Shown one piece after another: positions 46,684 to 55,083 of a DNA stretch of 64,000 nucleotides (position 1 is the first letter of the stretch; every line of letters starts with the position of its first letter). The DNA is taken from NCBI RefSeq assembly GCF_014764365.1, contig NZ_CP061718.1, forward strand, positions 682,001 through 746,000, written 5' to 3'. The stretch is from Roseococcus microcysteis. GTDB taxonomy: Bacteria; Pseudomonadota; Alphaproteobacteria; Acetobacterales; Acetobacteraceae. The notes beneath the pieces are model-generated. The model saw nothing but the letters and a program-made list of their open reading frames with translations, had not been told where the DNA came from and ran no database searches. Position numbers and translations under genes: made by a program.

Positions 46684-47085
46684 ATGCCGCTCACCAAGCT
46701 CCATCCGCAAGGCTGGCCCCGCCCGCGCGGGCACACCCATGGCTGGGCCGGCAGCGGCCGCCTGGTGGTGCTGGGCGGCCAGGTGGGCTGCGACAGCGAG
46801 GGGCGCTTCCCCACGGGCTTCGTGGACCAGGCGCGCCAGGCCCTGTCCAACATCCTGGCCGTGCTGGCCGAAGCCGGCGGCGGCGCGCCCGACCTCGCGC
46901 GCATGACCTGGTTCGTGCTGAGCCTGCGCGACTACCAGGCGAACCTGCCCGCACTGGGCGATGCCTGGCGCGAGGTGATGGGCACGCATTTCCCGGCCAT
47001 GACCTTCGTGCAGGTCTCGGCGCTGGTGGAGCCCGAGGCGCTGCTGGAAATCGAGGCCACCGCCATCCTCACCGACCGGCCATGA
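46684..47085 (+). CDS. RidA-like protein lacking the conserved Arg
   Basis: A 133-residue Rid-family (YjgF) protein: [36 protein letters not shown] and [15 protein letters not shown]. In enzymatically active RidA the C-terminal region reads PxR with Arg105 binding the imine substrate; here it is FPAMTFV (Met 106), so deaminase activity is doubtful. It overlaps queG by 4 bases (ATGA) and so is first in a three-gene run with queG and queC. Confidence 0.82.
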   Translation: MPLTKLHPQGWPRPRGHTHGWAGSGRLVVLGGQVGCDSEGRFPTGFVDQARQALSNILAVLAEAGGGAPDLARMTWFVLSLRDYQANLPALGDAWREVMGTHFPAMTFVQVSALVEPEALLEIEATAILTDRP

Positions 47086-48110
47086 ACGTCGCGGCGGAAA
47101 TCCGCGCCGAGGCGTTGCGGCTGGGCTTTGATGCGGTGGGCTTCACCCGCGCCCATTTGCCGGAGGAGGCGCGCGCGCGGCTCGATGCCAGCCTCGCCGC
47201 CGGCCATCATGGCAGCATGGAATGGATGGAGCGACGCGTGGAGCAGCGCGCCCATCCCCAGGCCCTGTGGCCGGAGGCGGTCAGCGTCATCAGCCTCGGC
47301 CAGAATTACGGCCCCGATTACGACCCGCTGGCGAGCCTCGCACAGCCCTCCCGCGCCACGATCTCCTGCTACGCCCAGGGGCGCGACTATCACGACGTCG
47401 TGAAGAAGCGCCTCAAGGCGCTTGGGCAATGGATGGCACGGCGCTTCAAGGGCGAGCCGCTGAAGGTCTTCGTGGACACCGCCCCCGTCATGGAAAAGCC
47501 ACTGGCGCAGCAGGCGGGGCTGGGCTGGCAGGGCAAGCACAGCAACCTGGTCAGCCGCGAATGGGGGTCCTGGCTGTTCCTGGGCGAGATCTACACCACA
47601 CTCGACCTTCCGCCCGAGGCGCCCGAGCGCGACCATTGCGGCACCTGCCGCGCCTGCCTGGATGCCTGCCCGACATCCGCCTTCCCCGCGCCCTATGTGC
47701 TGGATGCGCGGCGCTGCCTCTCCTACCTCACCATCGAGCACCACGGCCCCATTCCGGAGGAATTCCGCGCTGCCATGGGCAACCGCATCTATGGCTGCGA
47801 TGACTGCCTGGCCGCCTGCCCCTGGAACAAATTCGCCCGCGCAGCCGCCGAGATGGCGCTGCACCCGCGCGGCGAAGTGGCCCCACCCCTGGCCGAGCTG
47901 GCCGAACTGGACGATGCCGCCTTCCGCGCACGCTTTGCGGGCAGCCCCATCAAGCGGATCGGCCGCAACCGCTTCCTGCGCAACGTCGCCATCGCCATCG
48001 GCAACAGCGGCGATGCGGCGCTGCGCCCCGCCGCGCAGACACTGGCGCGCGACCCCGACCCCGTGCTGGCCGAGGCCGCCGCCTGGGCCCTGGAAAGGCT
48101 TCCCGCATGA
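47082..48110 (+). CDS. queG: Epoxyqueuosine reductase QueG
   Basis: A 342-residue protein with two [4Fe-4S] cluster motifs, [13 protein letters not shown] and [23 protein letters not shown] and the QARDYH-like segment ([15 protein letters not shown]) belong to the cobalamin-binding and active-site region of QueG. The C-terminus has HEAT-like helices ([13 protein letters not shown]). QueG performs the last step of queuosine synthesis in tRNA. ATG 47082 overlaps the RidA-like stop, and queC follows with another ATGA overlap. Confidence 0.93.
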   Translation: MNVAAEIRAEALRLGFDAVGFTRAHLPEEARARLDASLAAGHHGSMEWMERRVEQRAHPQALWPEAVSVISLGQNYGPDYDPLASLAQPSRATISCYAQGRDYHDVVKKRLKALGQWMARRFKGEPLKVFVDTAPVMEKPLAQQAGLGWQGKHSNLVSREWGSWLFLGEIYTTLDLPPEAPERDHCGTCRACLDACPTSAFPAPYVLDARRCLSYLTIEHHGPIPEEFRAAMGNRIYGCDDCLAACPWNKFARAAAEMALHPRGEVAPPLAELAELDDAAFRARFAGSPIKRIGRNRFLRNVAIAIGNSGDAALRPAAQTLARDPDPVLAEAAAWALERLPA

Positions 48111-48811
48111 GAGACGATGCCGCGCTTGTCCTGTTCTCCGGTGGGCAGGACAGCGCCACCTGCCTCGCCTGGGCGCTGGACCGCTTCGCCCATGTGGAGA
48201 CGCTGGGCTTCGACTATGGCCAGCGCCACCGCGTGGAACTCGATTGCCGCGGCGCGCTGCGCGACGGCATGGCGAGCCCGCGCCTGGGCGAGGACCACCT
48301 GCTGGACCTCGGCGTGCTGGGCGCGCTGTCGGACACGGCCCTGACGCGCGAGGCCGAGATCGCGCTGCGCGAAGATGGCCTGCCCACCACCTTCGTCCCC
48401 GGCCGCAACCTGATCTTCCTGACCTTCGCGGCCGCGCTGGCGACACGGCGGGGCCTGCGCCACATCGTCACCGGCGTCTGCGAGACGGATTACTCGGGCT
48501 ACCCCGATTGCCGCGACGACACCATCAAGGCGCTTCAGGTGGCCATCAACCTCGGCATGGCCTCCCGCTTCGTGCTGCACACGCCGCTGATGTGGCGGGA
48601 CAAGCCAGCCACCTGGCGGCTGGCGGAGCGCCTCGGCGGCACAGCGCTGGTGGAACTGATCCGGCGCGAGAGCCATTCCTGCTACAAGGGCGTGCGCGAC
48701 GTGCTGCACCCCTGGGGCCATGGCTGTGGCGAATGCCCGGCCTGCGAGCTGCGCGCCGCCGGCTGGGCGGGCTATGTCAGCGGATCGGCTCATCCCAGAT
48801 TCGGGTCGTGA
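48107..48811 (+). CDS. queC: 7-cyano-7-deazaguanine synthase QueC
   Basis: A 234-residue N-type ATP pyrophosphatase: P-loop [12 protein letters not shown], the DYGQRHRVE segment, [26 protein letters not shown] and the C-terminal zinc cysteines SCYKGV...GCGECPAC. It makes preQ0 for queuosine, so the neighbouring queG makes sense. The last 35 bases overlap the end of a convergent hypothetical gene. Confidence 0.93.
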   Translation: MRDDAALVLFSGGQDSATCLAWALDRFAHVETLGFDYGQRHRVELDCRGALRDGMASPRLGEDHLLDLGVLGALSDTALTREAEIALREDGLPTTFVPGRNLIFLTFAAALATRRGLRHIVTGVCETDYSGYPDCRDDTIKALQVAINLGMASRFVLHTPLMWRDKPATWRLAERLGGTALVELIRRESHSCYKGVRDVLHPWGHGCGECPACELRAAGWAGYVSGSAHPRFGS

Positions 48812-49202
48812 TCTCGGCAGTGCTGCCGCGATCCAGGCGGACACGCGCCTCGAAGCTGAGCAGCACCCGCCCTTCCGCCGGGCGGCGGTGCAGGCAGGTC
48901 CAGCTGCCATTGGGCAGCATGGGCGCCACGCAGTTGAAACCGAGCGAGATGAGGTGCTGCACCGCCGGCCCGGAATCCGTGCCCGCCGGGGAAAGCCGCA
49001 CCAGATCCGCGCGCAGCGCCTCCGCCCCCGCCACCTCGCCGCGGCGGAGGTAGCGGTCCACATCGGTGGGCGGCGCGCGGTCTGGCGAGAGCCAGGACAG
49101 GAACAGCAGCATGGCGGCCAGCACCAGCGCCATCGCCCCCGCCCTGGGCAGCGTACCGGACTGCCACATGCGCCCGCGCGTGACCTCGGGCTCGACGCCC
49201 AT
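48777..49202 (-). CDS. Hypothetical single-span membrane protein (141 aa)
   Basis: A 141-residue protein of no family I recognise: short cytoplasmic N-terminus, one transmembrane helix ([16 protein letters not shown], about 20-36), then a periplasmic domain with two cysteines (FNCVAP, SWTCLH) that could form a disulfide. The start ATG 49202 overlaps the upstream D-aminoacylase stop by one base (TGATG). The 3' end overlaps queC antisense by 35 bases. Confidence 0.6.
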   Translation of the reverse strand: MGVEPEVTRGRMWQSGTLPRAGAMALVLAAMLLFLSWLSPDRAPPTDVDRYLRRGEVAGAEALRADLVRLSPAGTDSGPAVQHLISLGFNCVAPMLPNGSWTCLHRRPAEGRVLLSFEARVRLDRGSTAEITTRIWDEPIR

Positions 49203-50680
49203 CAGGCGGCCTTCAGCCTCGGGTTGCCGAGGAAGCGGCCGGCGGCGGCGGTGGTCGTCTCCGCACCTTCCTCGAAGGTCGGGATGCCGTTGCACCACAC
49301 CTTCACAACACCTTCCGACAGCGCGGTGGGGTTCTTGTAGGTCGCGTGGTCGCGCACCCGCGTCGGGTCGAACAGCACCAGGTCCGCGAAGGCGCCGGCG
49401 CGGATCACCCCGCGGTCGGGTATGCCGAAGATCTGCGCGGTGCGGCCCGTCATCTTGTGGATGGCGGTTTCCAGGCTGAACAGCTGCAAGTCGCGCACAT
49501 AGCGGCCCAGCACCCGGGGGAAGGTGCCCCAGAGGCGCGGGTGCGGCTTCTCGTCATGCGGGATGCCATCGCTGCCGATCATGCTGCGCGGGTGAGCCAT
49601 GATGCGCTGCACATCGGCCTCGTCCATCATGAAGCTGATGGCGCCGGCAGGCTGGAGCTTCTCGGCCGCCGCGCGCCGCGTCATGCCCCAATCCTGCGCG
49701 ATGTCATCGAGGTCCCGCCCCGCCTGGTCCGGGTGCGGCACCGACCAGGTGATCTGGACCTTCACATCCTGGCGCAGCTTGTCGGGCATGAGCACGGTGG
49801 AGCCGGCCGGATAAGGATAGACGTCGAAGGCCACCGGCTGGTCCTGGCCCAGCGTGTCCATCAGGGCCAGCGTCTCGCGCGAGCGACCGAAATTCTCGCT
49901 CATCGAGCATTTGTGGTGGCTGATGACGACCTCCAGCGGCGCGCCCTCGCGCCCCGCCTCGCGCCCCACCCGCAGCGTCTCGCGGATGCTGTCCAGCACA
50001 TGGTCGGCCTCGTCGCGCATATGGGTGGCGTAGAGGCCGCCCTCCTCCGCCAGCACCGAGGCGATGGCGATGCATTCCTCGGTCGTCGCCTGGGCATTGG
50101 GCGCGTAGTAGAGGCCGGTGGTGAAGCCGCAGGCGCCCTGGCGCAGGCTTTCGCGAAGGCGACCCTGCATGCGCGCGATCTCGTGGTCCTTCGCGGCGCG
50201 GTAGACATCGCCCTCCATGGCCTCGACGCGGAGCGACTGCGCGCCGCAGAAGGCCAGCGTGTTCACGGCGGGCGGGTTCTTGGCCAAGGCCTCCGCGTAT
50301 TCGCCGAAGCTGCCGAGCGTGAACCAGCTCTCATCGCCCAGCAGGTCCAGTGGCGGCGGGGGGCGCTTGCTCATGCGGGTGGGCGCGAGGCTGACGCCGC
50401 AATTGCCCACCACCACGGTGGTGACGCCCTGGCTCGACTTGCAGTGCAGACAGTTCGGGCCGCAGAGCACGGCCCGGTCGTCATGGGTGTGGGCGTCAAT
50501 GAAGCCGGGGGCGAGGGCCAGGCCCTTGGCGTCCAGCTCCGCCTGGCCGGAGGCCGAGCCGAGTTCGCCCACGGCCACCACACGGTCGCCCTCCACCGCC
50601 ACATCGGCGGTGAAGCGGGGGGCGCCGGTGCCATCCAGCACGGTGGCGTCCCGGATCACCAGATCACAACGCAGGGGCAT
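49202..50680 (-). CDS. N-acyl-D-amino-acid deacylase (D-aminoacylase type)
   Basis: A 492-residue metal-dependent amidohydrolase: HxH motif DAHTHDD, GNCGVS with the metal-binding Cys, ISHHKCSMSENFG, and the late aspartate MIGSDGIPHDEKPHPR. FADLVLFDP and related segments are typical of the N-acyl-D-amino-acid deacylase group. GAGG upstream fits ATG 50680; an in-frame ATG at 50743 gives an unlikely extension. It is divergent from the TRAP transporter genes and may process the N-acyl-D-amino acid or similar compound that they import. Confidence 0.85.
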   Translation of the reverse strand: MPLRCDLVIRDATVLDGTGAPRFTADVAVEGDRVVAVGELGSASGQAELDAKGLALAPGFIDAHTHDDRAVLCGPNCLHCKSSQGVTTVVVGNCGVSLAPTRMSKRPPPPLDLLGDESWFTLGSFGEYAEALAKNPPAVNTLAFCGAQSLRVEAMEGDVYRAAKDHEIARMQGRLRESLRQGACGFTTGLYYAPNAQATTEECIAIASVLAEEGGLYATHMRDEADHVLDSIRETLRVGREAGREGAPLEVVISHHKCSMSENFGRSRETLALMDTLGQDQPVAFDVYPYPAGSTVLMPDKLRQDVKVQITWSVPHPDQAGRDLDDIAQDWGMTRRAAAEKLQPAGAISFMMDEADVQRIMAHPRSMIGSDGIPHDEKPHPRLWGTFPRVLGRYVRDLQLFSLETAIHKMTGRTAQIFGIPDRGVIRAGAFADLVLFDPTRVRDHATYKNPTALSEGVVKVWCNGIPTFEEGAETTTAAAGRFLGNPRLKAA

Positions 50681-50816
50681 GGGCGGAACCTCATCTGAAG
50701 CGGAATCGGCCCTCAGGATGAACCCGGGACCGGCCCGCGCCAACCACCTGCCGGCCCGATTGCAAAGGCACCGGATGCTACTTAATCCATGCCTCAGAAG
50801 AGGGAGAAATCAGGAA

Positions 50817-51788
50817 ATGCCCATGTTCCGCCGCACCGCCCTGGCCGCCGGGCTCACCGCCCTGCTGGCCGGCCCCGCCGCCGCCCAGACCCAGATCACC
50901 ATCCAGCACCCGCTGCCGCTGAACAGCCATTACGGCGCCGGCGCAACCGCCTTGAAGGAGGCCTTCGAGCGCGCGGCCGGCAGCCGCTACCGCGTCGTCA
51001 TCCAGCGCAATGACAATGAGCGCGAGGCGATCGAGAGCGTGCAGATCGGCACGATCGAATGCGTCATCACCTCCACCGGCCCGGTCGGCAACTTCGTGCC
51101 CGACACGCGCAACCTGGACGTGCCCTTCCTGTTCCGCGACAGCGCCCATGCCCGCGGCGTGCTGGACGGGCCGATTGGCCAGGAGTTGCTGTCCCGCTTC
51201 AACGCCCGGGGCCTCGCGGGCGTGGCCTGGATGGAGAACGGCTTCCGCCACCTCACCAATTCCCGGCGCGAAGTGAACAACCCCGCCGATATCCGCGGGC
51301 TGAAGGTGCGGACCATGGAGAACCAGGTGCATATGCGGGCCTTCTCCACGCTGGGCGCGCTGCCCACGCCGATGGCCTTCAGCGAACTGGTGCCCGCGCT
51401 CCAGCAGGGCACGGTGGATGGGCAGGAGAACCCCATCCCCGTCATCGTGGCCAACAACCTGAACCAGGTGCAGCGCTTCCTGACGCTGACCAGCCACGTC
51501 TATTCGCCGGCCGTACTGATCTGCAATCCGGCCATGCTGGCCCGCATGTCGGCCGCCGACCGGACGGCCTTCCAGGAAGCGGCCCGCGCGGGTGTGGCCG
51601 CCAACCGGGCGCGCGTGACGGCCGATGAGGAATCGGGCGTGGAGGAGCTGCGCCGGCGCGGCATGACGGTGGTGACGACCGTGAACACCGCCGCCTTCCA
51701 GGAGGCCCTGGCCCCGGCCTTCGCCGAATATGAGCGCACCCTGAACGCGGCCCTGCTGCGCCGCATCCGGGACTGGCAGCCGAACTGA
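50817..51788 (+). CDS. TRAP transporter solute-binding protein DctP (tandem copy 1)
   Basis: A 323-residue periplasmic TRAP binding protein with a Sec signal peptide (MPMFRRTALAAGLTALLAGPAAAQ). The ligand-contact region contains ADIRGLKVRTMENQVHMRAF with the conserved Arg, and NNLNQVQRFLTLTSHVYSP. It has an equally good start at 50823. It is closely similar to the next gene; both have CCGATTGCAA in their upstream region. It is separated from it by a terminator. The D-aminoacylase gene is divergent. Confidence 0.9.
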   Translation: MPMFRRTALAAGLTALLAGPAAAQTQITIQHPLPLNSHYGAGATALKEAFERAAGSRYRVVIQRNDNEREAIESVQIGTIECVITSTGPVGNFVPDTRNLDVPFLFRDSAHARGVLDGPIGQELLSRFNARGLAGVAWMENGFRHLTNSRREVNNPADIRGLKVRTMENQVHMRAFSTLGALPTPMAFSELVPALQQGTVDGQENPIPVIVANNLNQVQRFLTLTSHVYSPAVLICNPAMLARMSAADRTAFQEAARAGVAANRARVTADEESGVEELRRRGMTVVTTVNTAAFQEALAPAFAEYERTLNAALLRRIRDWQPN

Positions 51789-51812
51789 GCGCTGGTTCGG
51801 GCGCGAATCGAA

Positions 51813-51843
51813 GGGGGTGCCGGGCGACCGGTGCCCCCTTTTT
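51813..51843 (+). terminator. Intrinsic terminator after dctP copy 1
   Basis: GGGGG-TG-CCGG, tetraloop GCGA, CCGG-TG-CCCCC forms an 11-bp stem with two G-T wobbles, followed by five T. This is a textbook rho-independent terminator, placed 25 bases after the stop of the first binding-protein gene. Confidence 0.85.
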
Positions 51844-51872
51844 CATCACGCGCCCCTCGCCTGATTGTCCGA

Positions 51873-51901
51873 TTGCAACCGGGCCGGAACATGCCCTATG
51901 C
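51873..51901 (+). promoter_or_regulatory. Promoter-like sequence for dctP copy 2
   Basis: TTGCAA (51873-51878), 17-base spacer, CTATGC (51896-51901), about 28 bases before ATG 51930. It directly follows the terminator, so the second binding protein and the downstream permeases probably have their own promoter. A similar TTGCAA occurs before copy 1 (50760-50765). Confidence 0.45.
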
Positions 51902-51929
51902 AATTGATACTCAGGGAGAGAAAAACGAA

Positions 51930-52901
51930 ATGTCCATGTTCCGACGTTCGGCGCTGGCGGCGGGTATCGCCGCTTTCCTGGCCGGCCCCGCCATCGCCCA
52001 GACGCAGATCACCATCCAGCACGCCCTTCCGGCCAACAGCCACACCGGCGTGGGCCCCGCCGCCATCAAGGAAGTCTTTGAACGGCTGACCAATGGCCGC
52101 TACCGCGTGGTGGCCCAGCGCAACGACAATGAGCGCGAGATGGTCGAGAGCGTGCAGATCGGCACCATCGACTGCACCTTCACCTCCACCGGTCCCGTCG
52201 GCAACTTCGTGCCGGAGGTCCGCATCTTCGACGTGCCCTTCCTGTTCCGCGACACCGCCCATGCCCGCGGCGTGCTGGACAGCGAGATCGGCCAGCAGGT
52301 GCTGGCCCGCTTCAGCGCGCGCGGCCTGCACGGCGTGATCTGGACCGAAAACGGCTTCCGCCACCTGACGAATTCCCGTCGCGAGGTGAATGCGCCGGCG
52401 GACCTGCGCGGCCTCAAGGTCCGCACCATGGAGAACCAGGTCCATATGCGGGCCTTCACGGTGCTGGGTGCCCTGCCCACGCCCATGGCCTTCAGCGAAC
52501 TGGTGCCCGCCCTGCAGCAGGGCACGGTGGATGGGCAGGAGAACCCGATCTCGGTGATCGTGGCGAACAACCTGAACCAGGTGCAGCGCTACATGACGCT
52601 GACGAACCACGTCTATTCGCCCTCCGTCATGATCTGCAACCCGGGCCTCATGCAGCGCATGACCCCGGCCGACCGCGAGCATTTCATGACCGCGGCCCGC
52701 GCCGCCCAGCGCGCCAACCGCGACCGCGTGACCCAGGATGACGCGAACGGCGTGGAACTGCTCCGCAGCCGCGGCATGACCGTGGTGACGACGGTGAACA
52801 CGGCCGCCTTCCAGGAAGCCCTGGCCCCCGCCTTCGCCGAATGGGAGCGCAGCCTGGACGCCGCCCTGCTGCGCCGCATCCGCGACTGGCGCCCGAACTG
52901 A
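51930..52901 (+). CDS. TRAP transporter solute-binding protein DctP (tandem copy 2)
   Basis: A 323-residue paralogue of the preceding gene, identical in length, with signal peptide MSMFRRSALAAGIAAFLAGPAIAQ. Long stretches are the same in both, for example the region from GLKVRTMENQ through QGTVDGQENPI. GGGAGAG lies 8 bases before ATG 51930. It is followed by a hairpin and then DctQ/DctM. Which copy works with the membrane subunits, or both, is not decidable. Confidence 0.9.
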   Translation: MSMFRRSALAAGIAAFLAGPAIAQTQITIQHALPANSHTGVGPAAIKEVFERLTNGRYRVVAQRNDNEREMVESVQIGTIDCTFTSTGPVGNFVPEVRIFDVPFLFRDTAHARGVLDSEIGQQVLARFSARGLHGVIWTENGFRHLTNSRREVNAPADLRGLKVRTMENQVHMRAFTVLGALPTPMAFSELVPALQQGTVDGQENPISVIVANNLNQVQRYMTLTNHVYSPSVMICNPGLMQRMTPADREHFMTAARAAQRANRDRVTQDDANGVELLRSRGMTVVTTVNTAAFQEALAPAFAEWERSLDAALLRRIRDWRPN

Positions 52902-52924
52902 GCCTGGGTAAAGCCTTCTTGTCC

Positions 52925-52949
52925 GGGGGCGCGGTTCCGCCGCGCCCCC
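52925..52949 (+). terminator. Hairpin between dctP copy 2 and dctQ (attenuator-like)
   Basis: GGGGGCGCGG, loop TTCCG, CCGCGCCCCC: a perfect 10-bp stem followed by TTCGT, a weak T-tract. In TRAP operons partial termination after the binding protein gives more of it than of the permease; this hairpin fits that. Confidence 0.6.
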
Positions 52950-52974
52950 TTCGTCTGCCCGCCGGGGGTTTTTC

Positions 52975-53577
52975 ATGAATGCGATGAATGTCCTGCCGCT
53001 CCAGATCATGGGCGTGGCCACGGTCCTGGCCGTGGCGCTGGCCCTCTGGGCGGGCTCGGGCGAGGCGGGCGCGCGGGGGCAGGTGCGCCGCGCCTTCCTG
53101 GCGGTGGATCGCCTCACCAGCGGGGCCGCGGCCATCCTCGCCACCCTCGCCATGGCGGTGGCCGTGGCCGCCGGCGCCTGGCAGGTGGTGGCGCGCTTCG
53201 CGACCGAGACCCCCTCGGTCTGGTCCGAGGCGCTGGTCCGCACCGCCATCGTCTGGGTCGCGTTCATCGGCGTCGCGGTGGCGCTGCGCGCCGGGGCGCT
53301 GGTGTCCATTGACGTGGCCCGCCGCCTCACCCGCGGCAATGTGCAGCGCGCGCTGGAGGCTGCCTCGCTGGCCGCCATCCTCTCGCTTCTCGGCGTCATG
53401 TTCTGGTTCGGCTGGATGATGGCCGAACGGGTGAAGTTCCAGGAGATGGCAGGGCTGGAGGTCTCGATGTCCTGGGGCTATGCCGCCATCCCCATCGGGG
53501 CCTGCTTCGCCATGATCGGCGCCATCGCCCATTTCCTCGACCGAAAGCCCACCGACGAGCTGGAGACCGCCCTATGA
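52975..53577 (+). CDS. TRAP transporter small membrane subunit DctQ
   Basis: A 200-residue membrane protein with about four helices: an N-terminal helix (IMGVATVLAVALALWAGS), then AAAILATLAMAVAVAAGAWQVVAR, VWVAFIGVAVALRAGALVSIDVARR (the conserved DctQ signature area) and a C-terminal helix pair. Family members are usually about 160-180 residues; the extra length is the N-terminal helix. Its stop overlaps the DctM start by 4 bases. Confidence 0.85.
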   Translation: MNAMNVLPLQIMGVATVLAVALALWAGSGEAGARGQVRRAFLAVDRLTSGAAAILATLAMAVAVAAGAWQVVARFATETPSVWSEALVRTAIVWVAFIGVAVALRAGALVSIDVARRLTRGNVQRALEAASLAAILSLLGVMFWFGWMMAERVKFQEMAGLEVSMSWGYAAIPIGACFAMIGAIAHFLDRKPTDELETAL

Positions 53578-54851
53578 GCGGCATGATGCTGACCGTGATG
53601 CTGGTGCTCTTCGCCGCCGCCGTGCCGGTGGCGGTGGCCATCGGCATATCGGCCGTGGTGGGGATCGCGGGCTTTACCTCCTTCCCGCTGATCGTGGCGG
53701 CGCAGCAGTTGTTCGTGGCGCTCGACAAGTTCCCGCTGGCGGCCATCCCCTTCTTCATCCTGGCCGGTGCGCTGATGGAGATGGGTGGCATTTCCCGCCG
53801 CCTCGTGGAATTCGCGCGCTCCATCGTGGGCGGCATCCAGGGCGGGCTGCCGGCGACCTGCGTCGTCACCTGCATGATCTTCGCGGCCATCAGCGGTTCC
53901 TCGGTCGCCACCACCTTCGCCATCGGCGCCATCATGATCCCGGCGCTGGTGCGGGCGGGCTATCCGGTGGGCTTCGCGGCGGCGCTGCAGGCCACGGCGG
54001 CGGAGCTGGGCGTGGTCATCCCACCCTCCATTCCCATGATCCTCTATGGCGTCACCACCCAGACCTCGATCCCCGAGATGTTCATCGCGGGCATCGGCCC
54101 TGGCATCCTGATCGCGGGCGCGCTCATCGCCACGGTGCTGGTCTGGTGCCGCATCAAGGGCTGGGGCAAGCAGGATGGCGAGGGCCGCCTGCCCTTCCTC
54201 ACCGCCACGCGCCAGGCCGGCTGGGCGCTGATGATGCCCGTGGTGGTGCTGGGCGGCATCTATGGCGGCATCACCACGCCGACCGAGGCCTCGGTCATCG
54301 CGGTGGTCTACGCGCTCATCGTGGGCGTGGTGATCCACCGCGAAATCCGCCTGCCGGACCTGTTTCCCATCTTCCGCAAGAGCGTCATCACCTCGGCGGT
54401 GATCCTGTTCATCATCGCCTGCGCGGGGCTGTTCTCCTGGCTGCTGAACCGCCAGGGCGTGCCGGACGCGGCGGCGGCCTGGCTCGCCACCTCATTCGAC
54501 AGCCCGGCGCTGTTCCTGCTGGTGGTGAACCTGTTCCTGTTCCTGGTGGGGATGTTCGTGGAGACCTCGGCCTCCATCATCGTGCTCGCCCCCATCCTGC
54601 AGGAGGCGGCGGGGCGGCTCGGCGTGGATGCGGTGCATTTCGGCACCATCATGGTGGTGAACCTCGCCTTGGGCATGATCACCCCGCCCTTCGGCGTGAA
54701 CCTCTTCGCCGCCGCCCAGGTGGCCGGCTGCGGGGTGGACCAGATGATGCGCTACCTGGTGGTGTTCATCGGCGTGGTCTTCGCTTGCCTCATGGTCATC
54801 ACCTATGTGCCGACGCTGGTGCTGTTCCTGCCGCACCTCGTGTTTCGGTGA
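53574..54851 (+). CDS. TRAP transporter large membrane subunit DctM
   Basis: A 425-residue permease with about 12 membrane helices: SGMMLTVMLVLFAAAVPVAVAIGIS at the N-terminus, FAAISGSSVATTFAIG, AELGVVIPPSIPMILYG and NLALGMITPPFGVNLFAA are DctM hallmarks. The subunit carries out sodium-driven uptake of the ligand delivered by DctP. It is the last gene of the transporter operon. Confidence 0.92.
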   Translation: MSGMMLTVMLVLFAAAVPVAVAIGISAVVGIAGFTSFPLIVAAQQLFVALDKFPLAAIPFFILAGALMEMGGISRRLVEFARSIVGGIQGGLPATCVVTCMIFAAISGSSVATTFAIGAIMIPALVRAGYPVGFAAALQATAAELGVVIPPSIPMILYGVTTQTSIPEMFIAGIGPGILIAGALIATVLVWCRIKGWGKQDGEGRLPFLTATRQAGWALMMPVVVLGGIYGGITTPTEASVIAVVYALIVGVVIHREIRLPDLFPIFRKSVITSAVILFIIACAGLFSWLLNRQGVPDAAAAWLATSFDSPALFLLVVNLFLFLVGMFVETSASIIVLAPILQEAAGRLGVDAVHFGTIMVVNLALGMITPPFGVNLFAAAQVAGCGVDQMMRYLVVFIGVVFACLMVITYVPTLVLFLPHLVFR

Positions 54852-54922
54852 GAGGCCGTTTGGGAATGCTGGCGGCGGAGGATGCGCGAGGGATTTTTCG
54901 TCCCTGAAAGGCGCCGGGCGCG

Positions 54923-54943
54923 GCCGATGCTGGCAGCATCGGC
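54923..54943. other. 9-bp hairpin in the intergenic region
   Basis: GCCGATGCT - GGC - AGCATCGGC is a perfect 9-bp stem with a 3-base loop, in the 232-bp gap after dctM. There is no T-tract. It may be a terminator element for the TRAP operon or a leader structure for the next gene; the sequence does not decide. Confidence 0.45.
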
Positions 54944-55083
54944 AAGGCCGGCAACGCATCGGGGACGGAAAAGATCCGCGCAGCCGACCCGCCAGCGTTT
55001 TCAAGCGGCCTCAAAGCCTCCCCTTGCGCGGCGTCGCGGCGCCGCGCAGCATCCCTTGGCCACTAGTGCCGAGGAAACGAACA

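Noticed and set aside
47000-47082. preQ1 riboswitch before queG/queC
   Set aside because: The genes overlap the upstream RidA-like gene, leaving no leader, and no preQ1-like hairpin with an A-rich tail is visible.
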